64,000 nt of DNA from JAEWSN01 sp942493335 (GTDB lineage: Bacteria; Bacillota; Clostridia; DSM-8532). Position numbers and translations under genes: made by a program. The notes below the pieces were generated by a model. It was given only the letters and a program-made list of their open reading frames with translations. It was not told the DNA's origin and made no database searches. The DNA lies in assembly GCA_942493335.1 (NCBI GenBank), contig OW818693.1:806001-870000 (forward strand), written 5' to 3'. Of the stretch, positions 45,871 through 55,032 are shown piece by piece (the stretch's first letter is position 1; every line of letters begins with the position of its first letter).

Positions 45871-46700
45871 TGATACATTTCCTGATCCGCACGCTCGAAC
45901 AGCAGAGGAAACATATCGTCCTGCTGCAGGGCCGCAACCCCAAAGCTGGCTGCGATCGTATAGGTGGTGTCCTGCAACACGATGGTGTATGCGCCAAGGG
46001 ATTCATTCAAATGGAGGATCGCCTTTCTCGCTTGCTCTTCGTTCGTATCCGGCATCAACAAGACAAACTCGTCCCCGCCGTGCCTGCCGATCAAATCAAA
46101 GTGCCGGACATGTGTTTTCAGAAAATCAGCGAAAGCGATCAGGACTTGATCCCCACAACGGTGTCCGTAGGAGTCATTGACCTGTTTGAACCGATCGATG
46201 TCCGCCATGACCAGACACAATGGCGTGTGATAGCGTTTGGCGCGTTCCAGTTCCTGCCCGGCCAATTCCTCGAAATGGCTCCGGCAGAGCAACCCGGTCA
46301 ACCCATCGGTCTGAGCCATTCTCATCAACTGCAAACCTTCGATGTTTTCCGTGACATCCATGCAACTGCCGATATAGCCTGCAAACTCACCATCCCGGCT
46401 GTTGTAGGGCACACCGCGGTCGTTGATCCAGCGGTATTCTCCATCGGCTCGCTTCAGCCGATATTCCATTTCAAATGCTTCCCTTGCGTCAAAGGCTGTT
46501 GTGTATGTTTCGAGACAACGAACCAGATCTTCCGGATGCACGCCTTCCGTCCAGCCGTTGTCACTCTCCTGTTCCATGGTTCGACCCGTGAACTTGAGCC
46601 ATGTCGCGTTGAAATAGTCGCATTTCTTATCCAAAGCAGCCCGCCAAAGCATGTTGGGCGCATTTTCCACGATCAGCCGGTATTGTTCAAGATTCAGCAT
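45837..46700 (-). CDS. PAS-GGDEF diguanylate cyclase
   Basis: A 287-residue cytoplasmic protein predicted to make cyclic di-GMP. A PAS domain (residues 5-120) with GFTGR-like and GRTMEQES pieces precedes the GGDEF domain. The active site GGDEF is at 208-212, and an inhibitory RxxD (R199-H-F-D202) lies five residues before it, so product inhibition is likely. ATG at 46700 follows GGAAGGA. No membrane segment is seen. It stands alone between leuA and an AEC transporter gene. Confidence 0.93.
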   Translation of the reverse strand: MLNLEQYRLIVENAPNMLWRAALDKKCDYFNATWLKFTGRTMEQESDNGWTEGVHPEDLVRCLETYTTAFDAREAFEMEYRLKRADGEYRWINDRGVPYNSRDGEFAGYIGSCMDVTENIEGLQLMRMAQTDGLTGLLCRSHFEELAGQELERAKRYHTPLCLVMADIDRFKQVNDSYGHRCGDQVLIAFADFLKTHVRHFDLIGRHGGDEFVLLMPDTNEEQARKAILHLNESLGAYTIVLQDTTYTIAASFGVAALQQDDMFPLLFERADQEMYQIKHGGRSDQA

Positions 46701-46830
46701 GCTTTCCTTCCTTTCCTGGAAATGAGTTTTCCAACAAGAGAGTATGCTTGCATTTACCCCCTGCCGATGACGGATATGCACTTGGAATTCGATAAATCAT
46801 GTACCCTAGCGTGATGCAGGTGCGCCCATT

Positions 46831-47739
46831 TCACATGGAGATCAGGGAAATGATCAGCGGCGCTGTAAGGATGGAAAGCAGTGTCGAAACCGAAACGCAC
46901 TTGGACGCAAAAATGCTGTCCTTTTCGTACATTTCCGCGAAGATCGTGATGTTGGCGGCGGCTGGCATGGCCACAGCTGTCACGAGGACGGCGGAAGGCA
47001 TGGCCGGAAGTCCTGCGATCCGGGTCAGCACCAGTGCGAGCAGAGGCATGGCGATCAAACGGACAAAGCTCGTCAGATACACCTTCGGGTCGGTAAAGAC
47101 CTCGTTCAGCTTCGCCGTGCTCAACACCGCGCCGATAATGAGCATGGCAAGCGGCATCGTCATGTCTCCGATCGCTTTCACGGAACCGACGACCACCTCA
47201 GGAACAGGGAGTTGGAATACGAATACGGCCATCCCGAGATAAACCGCAATGACAGCCGGGTTCAAGAGGACTTTTTTCCATCCGCCGCCCGCTCCGCTGA
47301 AAATACGGATGCCGATGGTCCATAAAATGATATGGAATACAACGATATAGAAGGATCCGTAGAAAACCCCATCGTCCCCATACAGGGCTTTCATCATGGG
47401 AAGCCCCATGTAGCCGCAGTTCGAGAAGATGGCGGTGAAGCGCATCACGGGATTGACTTTGTCCGAAAAAGATTTGTAGATGAGTTTTGAGAGCACGACA
47501 CTGATAAAAAAGAACGAAATGGCGGCGATCACGACCCACCCGGCATTCGCCAGCCGCTCCATGGAAAACTTGAAGATGAAGGACTTGAATACAAGCATTG
47601 GGGAAGCAACATACAGCAGAACCGCCGAGAGGACCTTGACTGCTGGTGCATCAAGGATTTTTGCCCGGGCGGCCACATATCCGACCAGCAGAATGAGAAA
47701 CAGGATGAGCACCTGGTTGAGCACGATTTCAAAACGCAT
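46831..47739 (-). CDS. AEC family transporter
   Basis: A 302-residue inner-membrane protein with about ten hydrophobic segments of the auxin efflux carrier family. The N-terminus (NQVLILFLILLVGYVAARAKIL) and FSNCGYMGLPMMKALYG near residue 105 are typical. Bacterial members move organic acids such as malate. ATG at 47739 follows AAGGA by 6 nt; an earlier in-frame ATG gives a basic extension with no support. It is monocistronic by context. Cargo is unknown. Confidence 0.87.
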   Translation of the reverse strand: MRFEIVLNQVLILFLILLVGYVAARAKILDAPAVKVLSAVLLYVASPMLVFKSFIFKFSMERLANAGWVVIAAISFFFISVVLSKLIYKSFSDKVNPVMRFTAIFSNCGYMGLPMMKALYGDDGVFYGSFYIVVFHIILWTIGIRIFSGAGGGWKKVLLNPAVIAVYLGMAVFVFQLPVPEVVVGSVKAIGDMTMPLAMLIIGAVLSTAKLNEVFTDPKVYLTSFVRLIAMPLLALVLTRIAGLPAMPSAVLVTAVAMPAAANITIFAEMYEKDSIFASKCVSVSTLLSILTAPLIISLISM

Positions 47740-48017
47740 TTTCTGTCCTTCCCCGAATGCTGATGCAGGATGAATGATTCTCGACAGAGGCGTCATGACG
47801 CTTCCATTTCGAGGTGGCAACGGGTGCCGCGCCCCCATCATAGCATGGAGTATCGTATTGCGTCAAAACACCGGGGTTCCTCATAAAGGATGATATACAA
47901 AAGGCTCCAACGGATCAAGATATGGTTGCATGAAAGGGGATGCCCGGCATATCCGGACATCCCCCTTTGCTCGATTCGATTTGCTGTCTTTCATGCATTG
48001 ATTTGCAACAGGTTCGT

Positions 48018-49769
48018 TCAGTCCTGCTCGGGATAATTTTCCCGGGCCTGATAGTGCGTGTGCAGGTATTTGTGGCTGTGGTGGCTTCCAGGCACGTCGA
48101 AGAACTCGTCATACATCTTCTTGACGATGGGATTGCGGTGCGCCTTGCGGATATGCAGCGCGGCATCCTCGTCGTAGATGGCCTTGGCGCGTTCCACGCG
48201 GATGTCCAGATGATTGCGGACGGAAGCGGGCTGGATGGGCTGGCCTCCGCCGTTGACGCAGCCTCCGGGGCAGGCCATGATCTCCACGAAGTGATACTCC
48301 GCTTCGCCGGACTTGATCTTCTCCATCAGTTTGCGGGCGTTGCCGAGGCCATGGGCGATGGCGGCCTTCAGGGTTACGCCGGCCACAGTGACTTCCGCTT
48401 CCTTGATGTCATCCACGCCGCGGACCACGCCGATTTCCATCGAATCGTCATCCTTGCCGGTGAGCAGGAAAGCTGCGGAACGGAGAGCCGCTTCCATGAC
48501 GCCGCCGGTAGCGCCGAAGATGACGCCGGCGCCGGTGCCCTGGCCAAGCGGATCATCATATTGTGCATCCTCCAGATTCGGGAAGTCCAGCCCGGCTTCA
48601 CGGATCATGTCCGCCAGTTCGCGGGTGGTGATGACCACATCGATGTCCGGCAGACCATCCACGGACAGTTCGGGGCGCTTGGCCTCGAATTTCTTGGCGG
48701 TGCAGGGCATGACGGAAACCACGAAGACCTTGGCAGGATCTATGTTGTTCTTCTTGGCGTAGTAGCTCTTCAGTACCGCGCCGAACATGTTCTGCGGGGA
48801 TTTGCAGGTGGACAGGTTCTCCAGATAATCCGGGAAGTTGTGCTCGCAGAACTTGATCCAGCCCGGGCTGCAGGAGGTGATGAGCGGCAGTTTCCCGCCG
48901 TTTCGGATACGGTCGACCAATTCCGTTCCCTCTTCCATGATGGTGAGGTCGGCGGTGGTGTCGGTGTCGAAGACTTTGGCAAACCCGAGCGCCTTCAGTG
49001 CGGCGACCATCTTGCCGGTGACGCGGCTGCCGATGGGCAGTCCGAATTCCTCGCCGATGGCGACACGGACGGCCGGCGCGGTCTGGACGACCACATGCAG
49101 GTCCGGCTTGTTCAGGGCGGCCCAGACGGTGTCGGTGTCGTCCCGTTCGCGCAGTGCGCCGACCGGGCATACGTTGATGCACTGTCCGCAGTTCACGCAA
49201 GGGGTTTCACTCAGGGACATGTTGAACGGAGAGGTGACGATCGTCTTGAATCCGCGTTCGTTGGTTTCGATGGCGGAAACGGTCTGCACGTTCTTGCACA
49301 TGCTGACGCAACGGCGGCAGAGGACGCACTTTTTCGGATCCCGGACAACGGAAAGAGAGGAATTGTCGATCGGGAAGTCCAGCATCTCTCCTTCATAGCG
49401 GATTTCCTTGATGTTGTGGTCGTTTGCGAGCTTCTGCAGTTCGCAATTGTCACTGCGGGAACAGGTGAAGCACTTGTGCTCGTGATTTGAAAGAATCAGC
49501 TCGAGCGTGGTGCGGCGGCTTTCACGCACCTTTGAGCTGTTGGTGGACACCTTGAGGCCTTCGGCCACCGGGTACACGCAGGCGGCCTGCAGGCTGCGGG
49601 CGCCGACATCGACGACGCACATGCGGCAGGCGCCGATTTCATTGATCTCCTTCAGAAAACACAGTGTCGGTATGTTCACGCCGGCCTGACGAGCGGCTTC
49701 GAGCACCGAAGTGCCTTTTGCCACTGAAACCGGTTTTCCGTCTATGGTCAGGTTCACGATATCCGTCAT
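48018..49769 (-). CDS. hydA: [FeFe] hydrogenase catalytic subunit of a trimeric bifurcating complex
   Basis: A 583-residue catalytic subunit. The N-terminal ferredoxin domain has Cys residues at C37, C48, C51 and C64, followed by a His-Cys [4Fe-4S] region (HEHKCFTC) and two [4Fe-4S] clusters (CVLCRRCVSMC, CVNCGQCINVC). The H-cluster motifs are TSCSPGW at 298-304, MPCTAKKFE at 354-362 and the EIMACPGGC region near 496-505. A Ser replaces the second Cys of the usual TSCCP, as in other trimeric hydrogenases. It would make or use hydrogen with HydB and HydC. ATG at 49769 follows GGAGGGG, 19 nt after hydB. Confidence 0.95.
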   Translation of the reverse strand: MTDIVNLTIDGKPVSVAKGTSVLEAARQAGVNIPTLCFLKEINEIGACRMCVVDVGARSLQAACVYPVAEGLKVSTNSSKVRESRRTTLELILSNHEHKCFTCSRSDNCELQKLANDHNIKEIRYEGEMLDFPIDNSSLSVVRDPKKCVLCRRCVSMCKNVQTVSAIETNERGFKTIVTSPFNMSLSETPCVNCGQCINVCPVGALRERDDTDTVWAALNKPDLHVVVQTAPAVRVAIGEEFGLPIGSRVTGKMVAALKALGFAKVFDTDTTADLTIMEEGTELVDRIRNGGKLPLITSCSPGWIKFCEHNFPDYLENLSTCKSPQNMFGAVLKSYYAKKNNIDPAKVFVVSVMPCTAKKFEAKRPELSVDGLPDIDVVITTRELADMIREAGLDFPNLEDAQYDDPLGQGTGAGVIFGATGGVMEAALRSAAFLLTGKDDDSMEIGVVRGVDDIKEAEVTVAGVTLKAAIAHGLGNARKLMEKIKSGEAEYHFVEIMACPGGCVNGGGQPIQPASVRNHLDIRVERAKAIYDEDAALHIRKAHRNPIVKKMYDEFFDVPGSHHSHKYLHTHYQARENYPEQD

Positions 49770-49788
49770 GACGCTCTTCCCCTCCTAC

Positions 49789-51579
49789 TTAGCGGTTTGT
49801 GATGGCCGCGAACTTGCACGAATCCATGCAGACGCCGCACTTGATGCATTTGGCCTGATCAATGACGTACGGCTTCTTGATTTCACCGCTGATGGCGTTC
49901 ACCGGGCACTTCTTGGCACACAGGCTGCATCCCTTGCACTTGTCTTCGACGATGGTGTAGGTCATCATCGATTTGCAGACGCCTGCCGGGCACTTCTTGT
50001 CCACCACATGGGCCAGATATTCGTCACGGAAGTAGCGGAGCGTGGATAGGACAGGATTCGGGGCGGTTTGCCCGAGGCCGCACAACGCGGACTGCTTGAT
50101 GCTGTTCGCAAGGGTTTCGAGCTTTTCCAGGTCGGCGAGTTCGCCCTTGCCCTGGGTGATGCGTTCCAGAATCTCATGCATGCGCTTGGTGCCGATGCGG
50201 CAGGGAGGACACTTGCCGCAAGACTCATCCACCGTAAACTCCAGGAAGAATTTTGCGATGTCGACCATGCAGTTGTCTTCGTCCATGACGATCATGCCGC
50301 CGGAACCCATCATGGACCCGATGGCAATCAGGGACTCGTACTCGATCGGGATGTCGATGTGCTCCATCGGAATGCATCCGCCGGAAGGTCCGCCGGTCTG
50401 CACGGCCTTGAACTTCTTGCCGTTCGGGATGCCGCCGCCGATGTCGTAGATGACCTCACGAAGCGGTGTCCCCATGGGGATCTCCACAAGTCCGGTATTG
50501 TTGATTTTTCCGCCGACGGCGAACACCTTCGTTCCCTTGGACTTCTCGGTGCCAATGGAAGAGAACCATTCCGCGCCCTTGTTGAAGATGACGGGGATGT
50601 TCGCATAGGTCTCCACGTTGTTCAGAATGGTCGGCTTGTCCCAAAGGCCCTTGACGGCCGGGAACGGCGGGCGCGGACGGGGTTCGCCGCGCTTGCCCTC
50701 GATGGAGGTCATGAGGGCGGTTTCCTCTCCGCAGACAAAGGCGCCTGCGCCGAGACGGATTTCCAGATCGAAATCGAATCCGGTCTCCAATATGTTCTTG
50801 CCCAACAGGCCGTATTCACGGGCCTGATCCATGGCGATGCGCAGACGCTGCACCGCGATCGGATATTCAGCGCGGACATACACATAACCTTGGTTGGAAC
50901 CGATCGCATACGCGGCGATGGCCATGGCCTCGATGACGGAATGCGGGTCGCCTTCCAGAACGGAACGGTCCATGAATGCGCCCGGATCGCCCTCGTCGGC
51001 ATTGCAGCAGACATACTTCACATCGGACTTCTGTACGGCAGCAAATTCCCATTTCATGCCGGTCGGGAAACCAGCGCCGCCACGGCCGCGCAACCCGGAT
51101 TTCTTCATTTCCGCGATGACTTCCTGCGGCGACATCTTTGTGAGGACTTTTGCAAGGGCGGCATATCCGTCACGGGCGATGTATTCGTCGATGACTTCCG
51201 GGTTGATGACACCGCAATTCCGCAGTGCAATGCGGAGCTGACGGCTGAAGAATCCGACGTTGTCGAGGGAGCGCGCCACATCCTGGGCTTCGGCATCGCC
51301 GAGCAGCAGACGTTTCACGATGCGTCCCTTCACAAGGTGTTCCTCGACGATTTCCTTCACATCCTCCGGAGTGACCTTGGAATAAGTGGCGCCTTCCGGA
51401 TAGATGACCACGATGGGGCCCTTTTCGCAAAGGCCGAAGCAGCCGGTCTTGACGACCTTGATTTCCTTCTCGATGCCGTTGGCCAGCGCGTGCTTTTCAA
51501 ACTGCGCCATGATTTCGGTGGATTTCGATGCAACGCATCCGGTCCCGCCGCATACGAGGATATGGGCTCTGATGATCAT
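49789..51579 (-). CDS. hydB: Hydrogenase NuoF-like subunit (flavin, NAD site)
   Basis: A 596-residue electron-bifurcating subunit. The N-terminal thioredoxin-like [2Fe-2S] domain has CGGTGC near residue 10 and CFGLC near 47. The NuoF core shows GRGGAGFPTG near 170 and CNADEGDPGAFMDR near 192, which bind FMN and NADH. ESCGKCPPCRIGT near 455 ligates a [4Fe-4S] cluster, and two C-terminal [4Fe-4S] motifs follow (CKGCSLCAKKCP, CIKCGVCMDSC). ATG at 51579 follows GGAGGA. Centre of the operon. Confidence 0.95.
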   Translation of the reverse strand: MIIRAHILVCGGTGCVASKSTEIMAQFEKHALANGIEKEIKVVKTGCFGLCEKGPIVVIYPEGATYSKVTPEDVKEIVEEHLVKGRIVKRLLLGDAEAQDVARSLDNVGFFSRQLRIALRNCGVINPEVIDEYIARDGYAALAKVLTKMSPQEVIAEMKKSGLRGRGGAGFPTGMKWEFAAVQKSDVKYVCCNADEGDPGAFMDRSVLEGDPHSVIEAMAIAAYAIGSNQGYVYVRAEYPIAVQRLRIAMDQAREYGLLGKNILETGFDFDLEIRLGAGAFVCGEETALMTSIEGKRGEPRPRPPFPAVKGLWDKPTILNNVETYANIPVIFNKGAEWFSSIGTEKSKGTKVFAVGGKINNTGLVEIPMGTPLREVIYDIGGGIPNGKKFKAVQTGGPSGGCIPMEHIDIPIEYESLIAIGSMMGSGGMIVMDEDNCMVDIAKFFLEFTVDESCGKCPPCRIGTKRMHEILERITQGKGELADLEKLETLANSIKQSALCGLGQTAPNPVLSTLRYFRDEYLAHVVDKKCPAGVCKSMMTYTIVEDKCKGCSLCAKKCPVNAISGEIKKPYVIDQAKCIKCGVCMDSCKFAAITNR

Positions 51580-51698
51580 AACCTGTTCCTCCCGTGTTTC
51601 CTCACCCGGTAAATGCGCTGTGGGATCTGCTCTTTCCGATCTCTCTCCGGCGCAAATCCGGGCCCTTCCTGATCTTGTCGGGGACGCATGCCCGTTTC

Positions 51699-52067
51699 TT
51701 ATTTCTCTGCGGCGCCGATGGTGTACTCATACACCACATGCCCGTTTACGATATGTTCCGCGACGATGCGCTTGGCCATCTCCGCATCGAGCTTGACATA
51801 GGTGGTCTTCTCCCCGTTCGGATCGATGATCTCGCACATGGGCTCGTAACGGCAGACCCCGACGCAGCCGGTCATGGAGACTGACGCCGACTGGATGTTG
51901 CGTGTCTGCAGCTCCTGGTTGAAAGCGGCCATGACGGGACGTGCGCCCGCCGCGATGCCGCAGGTGGCCATACCGACGATGATACGGGTCTTTCCGGTGG
52001 TTTCGCGCATGGCAATGTCCTGTTTTGCTTTTTCCCTGATGGCTTCAAGATCCTTCAGCGATTTCAT
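51699..52067 (-). CDS. Small [2Fe-2S] ferredoxin-like protein of the hydrogenase operon (HndB type)
   Basis: A 122-residue thioredoxin-like [2Fe-2S] protein with MATCGIAAGAR near residue 33 and TGCVGVCRYEP near 67, the four expected ligands. It matches HndB-like proteins of NADP-reducing hydrogenase operons. Start ATG 52067 has GGAGGG 7 nt upstream and overlaps the ATPase gene upstream by 23 nt. It may pass electrons between NuoE/NuoF-like subunits. Confidence 0.88.
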   Translation of the reverse strand: MKSLKDLEAIREKAKQDIAMRETTGKTRIIVGMATCGIAAGARPVMAAFNQELQTRNIQSASVSMTGCVGVCRYEPMCEIIDPNGEKTTYVKLDAEMAKRIVAEHIVNGHVVYEYTIGAAEK

Positions 52068-52617
52068 CCAATATCCCTCCGAATACATTTGTCATTGCTT
52101 CCCCGACGGTTTCGCCGATCCAGCCGGCCACAGCCGGGCTGCCGATGGGCACGCCCCCGAGGATTTCCTTGATCTCTTCCGTGGCAAGATCGAAGCTGTC
52201 CTTCTGGCTTTGCAGGTGTAAAGTCCATTCGATGTCCGTCCAGGCCGTCATGAGGGCGGCAACCGTTCCGGCAATGTCTCCCACCGGGATCCGGTCGATG
52301 TTGTCCAATCGGAAAGTCGTACGGAGGGTGGTTCCCCTGCCCGGTTCCGATGTGATGTCCAGTGTTCCTCCGGACAGACCGGCAGCCAGCTTCAACAGCG
52401 GAATGCCCAGCCCGACCTTTCGGGTGGTGCGGGTGGTGGTGAACGGGTCGGTCACACGCGCAAGGAAATCCGCAGCCATGCCCTTTCCGTCATCCTTCAC
52501 CGTCAGGACGAGCATGCCCGATTCCGACTCGGCCGCAAGGACAATGTCCACGCGGTGTGCGCCGGCATGGGTCGAATTCTGCGCGATGTCCATCAAATGG
52601 AGGGAAAGGTCCTTCAC
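52045..52617 (-). CDS. Histidine-kinase-like ATPase within the hydrogenase operon
   Basis: A 190-residue protein with an N-box-like LHLMDIAQNSTHAGA near residue 7, DDGKGM and a GLGIPLLKLAAGLSGG lid of the GHKL/HATPase fold. No His phosphoacceptor or membrane domain is present, so it is not a full sensor kinase. Such genes sit between hydC and hydB in several clostridial hydrogenase operons; function unknown, possibly regulatory. GTG at 52617 overlaps the hydC stop as GTGA; the 3' end overlaps the ferredoxin gene. Confidence 0.85.
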   Translation of the reverse strand: MKDLSLHLMDIAQNSTHAGAHRVDIVLAAESESGMLVLTVKDDGKGMAADFLARVTDPFTTTRTTRKVGLGIPLLKLAAGLSGGTLDITSEPGRGTTLRTTFRLDNIDRIPVGDIAGTVAALMTAWTDIEWTLHLQSQKDSFDLATEEIKEILGGVPIGSPAVAGWIGETVGEAMTNVFGGILDEIAEGS

Positions 52618-53114
52618 GCAACGCCCGCTTCCATTTTCTTGTACTTGTCGAGGATAGCCGGAATTTCGTCCACCGTAAGGCGGCCGTAGACGTCGTCGTT
52701 GATCATGATGACCGGGGCGAGACCGCAGGCGCCGATGCAGCGGCAGGCGTCAAGGGAGAAGGTCATGTCCGGCGTGCATTCCCCGTTCTTGATCTTGAGG
52801 ATGGAGGAGATCTTGTCGAAGATGGGCCCGGAACCCTTTACGTAGCAGGCTGTTCCAAGGCAGACACTGACTTTGTACTTGCCCTTGGGGTTGAGGGAGA
52901 ACTGCGTGTAGAAGGTTACGACGCCATACACATCGGCCAGTGCGATGCCAAGTCCTTCCGCAACCTGTTTCTGAACGCTCATGGGCAGATAGCCGTACAG
53001 CTCCTGTGCCTCATGGAGTACCGGGATTAATGCGCCCCGGGTATCTTTGTGTTTTGCGATGATTCTGTCGAGTTCCTGTGCCATTTTGTCGGTACCGCAG
53101 CAACTGCAACCCAT
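52614..53114 (-). CDS. hydC: Hydrogenase NuoE-like subunit
   Basis: A 166-residue [2Fe-2S] thioredoxin-like subunit of the trimeric hydrogenase, with ligands C85, C90, C126 and C130 (CLGTAC and CRCIGACGLAP). It has an unusual Cys-rich N-terminus MGCSCCG. ATG at 53114 has GGAGGA 8 nt upstream. It is the first gene of the operon and overlaps the ATPase gene by four bases. It works with HydB at the NADH side of the complex. Confidence 0.94.
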   Translation of the reverse strand: MGCSCCGTDKMAQELDRIIAKHKDTRGALIPVLHEAQELYGYLPMSVQKQVAEGLGIALADVYGVVTFYTQFSLNPKGKYKVSVCLGTACYVKGSGPIFDKISSILKIKNGECTPDMTFSLDACRCIGACGLAPVIMINDDVYGRLTVDEIPAILDKYKKMEAGVA

Positions 53115-53253
53115 TTGGCTCTTCCTCCGTAGTGGTGTGGGAAAGTCGGCGGACCGCCTTTCCTGTTCATGTGTTCGTATCTGTTCGACACGTTGGCAGG
53201 GATGATTTCAGCTTGGTCTTCTTGTTAAAGAATTGTCAAGCCTATTGCCAATA

Positions 53254-53282
53254 TTATATCAAACTGGCTACAGGTACTTCAA
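53254..53282 (-). promoter_or_regulatory. Promoter of the hydrogenase operon
   Basis: On the minus strand TTGAAG (53282-53277) and TATAAT (53259-53254) are 17 nt apart, with TG directly before the -10. It lies about 140 nt upstream of hydC. The 53115-53475 stretch holds no gene apart from this and the terminator at 53396. Confidence 0.75.
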
Positions 53283-53395
53283 TCCTATTTTGATATTTTT
53301 TCTACAATGCCCTTGAAAGATTGGAAATTCCTTGGTTTCCGCATCGTTCTTCCTTTGGCATACGGCATAATGTATACAAAAGGCTTATGCCGGAA

Positions 53396-53428
53396 AAGAA
53401 AGCCGACTCTTTCGAGCCGGCCTTCTTT
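53396..53428 (-). terminator. Terminator downstream of the DUF4340 gene
   Basis: On the minus strand an imperfect 11-bp GC-rich stem around a GAAA loop is followed by TTTCTTTT, about 50 nt past the last stop codon of the GldG-like operon. Confidence 0.78.
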
Positions 53429-53475
53429 CTGTTTGTCAGAATCGGGAAGTACCATTCATTTCCGGTTCCATCCGC

Positions 53476-55032
53476 TTACTTCGACGCTTCCGGGGAAGCG
53501 GCAGGTGTCGGGGTGGCTTCAGCGGCTTTCGCCTTGTCCGAGGCGATTTTCTCGTTCATTTCGACGTAACCGGCACGGATACCCATGCTGTCCTCGTCCA
53601 TCTGCGTGCGGGAGATGATCAGACCGGAATAGACACCGTTCCGGAAGCCGTAATAGCCGTAGCCATCAGACGTCGGGATAAGTTCCACCTTCATGGTCTT
53701 GTCCGCACGGTTCCGCATGGTGTATTCGATGGTCATGACGGATTTCGAAGGCTCATAGGCGGGTTTCGCCGCAAAGTCCACACGATCCGCCCGTACACCG
53801 ATGGCACCCTGGTAATACCGCTTCAGTCCGGAGATGCTGTCATCCCCCTCGAGCTTCACGCCATTGAGGATGTAGGTTTCCGGAATCTTGTTGTCCTTGT
53901 TGTCCTTCGGAGCCAACACGTCGAAATCCATGACGTCCGTCCGTCCATCCAATGTCACGGTCATATGGGTCGTGTCATAGATGGTGGGCAGATACAGGAA
54001 TTTGTCGATGAGTTCCACGAAGGGCTTGTCCAGGAACAGGGCGAAACTTGCGGGATCCTGCGTGAATACGGTATCCCCGTTGTCGATGCGGCAGTACAGG
54101 AAACCCTGGTTGGGTTCCTTTCCACCGATCTGCAGGACATGCTCCACGCCGGCAACCGTATACTTGAATGCATATTTCGGTTTGTCCAGTCCGTATTTGG
54201 CAAGATCCGCCGGATTCGCCGCCAGATGCTCCGTGGCCTTGACGCCGGCCAGTGCCGTCTGGATGGCCTGGAACGATCCGATGTCCCCCTGGATGGTGAC
54301 CGGTTCGGAAATGTGCCAGTAGGTGTCGCTGCCGAGCGTTGCGCTGAGAATCAGCGCTCCGTCCCGTTCAAAGCCGACGGTCGTGATGTCTGCCGGCAAC
54401 GTGTCGACCCGATGGTAGACGTTCGTATTGTGCAGACGCAGCCTGTCCATCTTGAGCGGCTCGACCGTATAGCCATTGGCCGTATAGATGGCGGGGTTGC
54501 CCGGGGTCATGACGTAGAATCCGTTTCCGTCCTGCGTGACGGATCCGATCGACACGGTGGCCGACTTGTTGTCCGCCGTGGAGAAAGTGACCTGCCACTT
54601 CGTGTCGAATCCGAAATTCTTCAAATCCTCGTCCGTCGCCTTTTCCACGATGCGGCGAAGCGTCTTCAGGTTCCCGCCGCCATAAGCGACAGCATCGGCA
54701 TTCGCGGTGTCCACATCCAGGTCCTTGCTCTCCCATAGGGAGATGGCCGCCGTCGTTGTCGACACGGAGCCGTCTTCAGCCTGCGTGCGCTGTTCCACCT
54801 GGGCCTGGCGCTTGTCCATCGTCAGCGTGCCTTCCGGCGTATCCATGGCGATCCTGACGATGTCGGCCTGGCCAAAAGGCACAAGTTCCACGACATCGAC
54901 CGTGTTTTCTGCCGACGGGGTGGCCGAAGCCGCTTCCGTGGCGGGATCCGGCAGACGGTTCAGGAGGAACCAACCTGCAAAGAGTACCGCAACCACCGCC
55001 AGAAGGGCGATGATCCGTCCCTTGTTTCTCAT
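53476..55032 (-). CDS. DUF4340 domain protein of a Gld-like ABC module
   Basis: A 518-residue protein with an N-terminal membrane anchor (residues 5-27), a Ser/Ala linker and repeats of the DUF4340 type beyond (for example PVTIQGDIGSFQAIQTALAGVKA near 240). It ends in an Ala/Pro-rich tail. It is expected outside the membrane. ATG at 55032 overlaps the GldG-like stop as ATGA. It always accompanies GldG-like proteins in such operons; its function is unknown. A terminator follows. Confidence 0.85.
   Translation of the reverse strand: MRNKGRIIALLAVVAVLFAGWFLLNRLPDPATEAASATPSAENTVDVVELVPFGQADIVRIAMDTPEGTLTMDKRQAQVEQRTQAEDGSVSTTTAAISLWESKDLDVDTANADAVAYGGGNLKTLRRIVEKATDEDLKNFGFDTKWQVTFSTADNKSATVSIGSVTQDGNGFYVMTPGNPAIYTANGYTVEPLKMDRLRLHNTNVYHRVDTLPADITTVGFERDGALILSATLGSDTYWHISEPVTIQGDIGSFQAIQTALAGVKATEHLAANPADLAKYGLDKPKYAFKYTVAGVEHVLQIGGKEPNQGFLYCRIDNGDTVFTQDPASFALFLDKPFVELIDKFLYLPTIYDTTHMTVTLDGRTDVMDFDVLAPKDNKDNKIPETYILNGVKLEGDDSISGLKRYYQGAIGVRADRVDFAAKPAYEPSKSVMTIEYTMRNRADKTMKVELIPTSDGYGYYGFRNGVYSGLIISRTQMDEDSMGIRAGYVEMNEKIASDKAKAAEATPTPAASPEASK

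Noticed and set aside
50068..51612. Long open frame opposite hydB (and similar ones opposite rnj and asnS)
   Set aside because: Third-position GC bias of the real genes produces such antisense frames; they have no start signals or family motifs.
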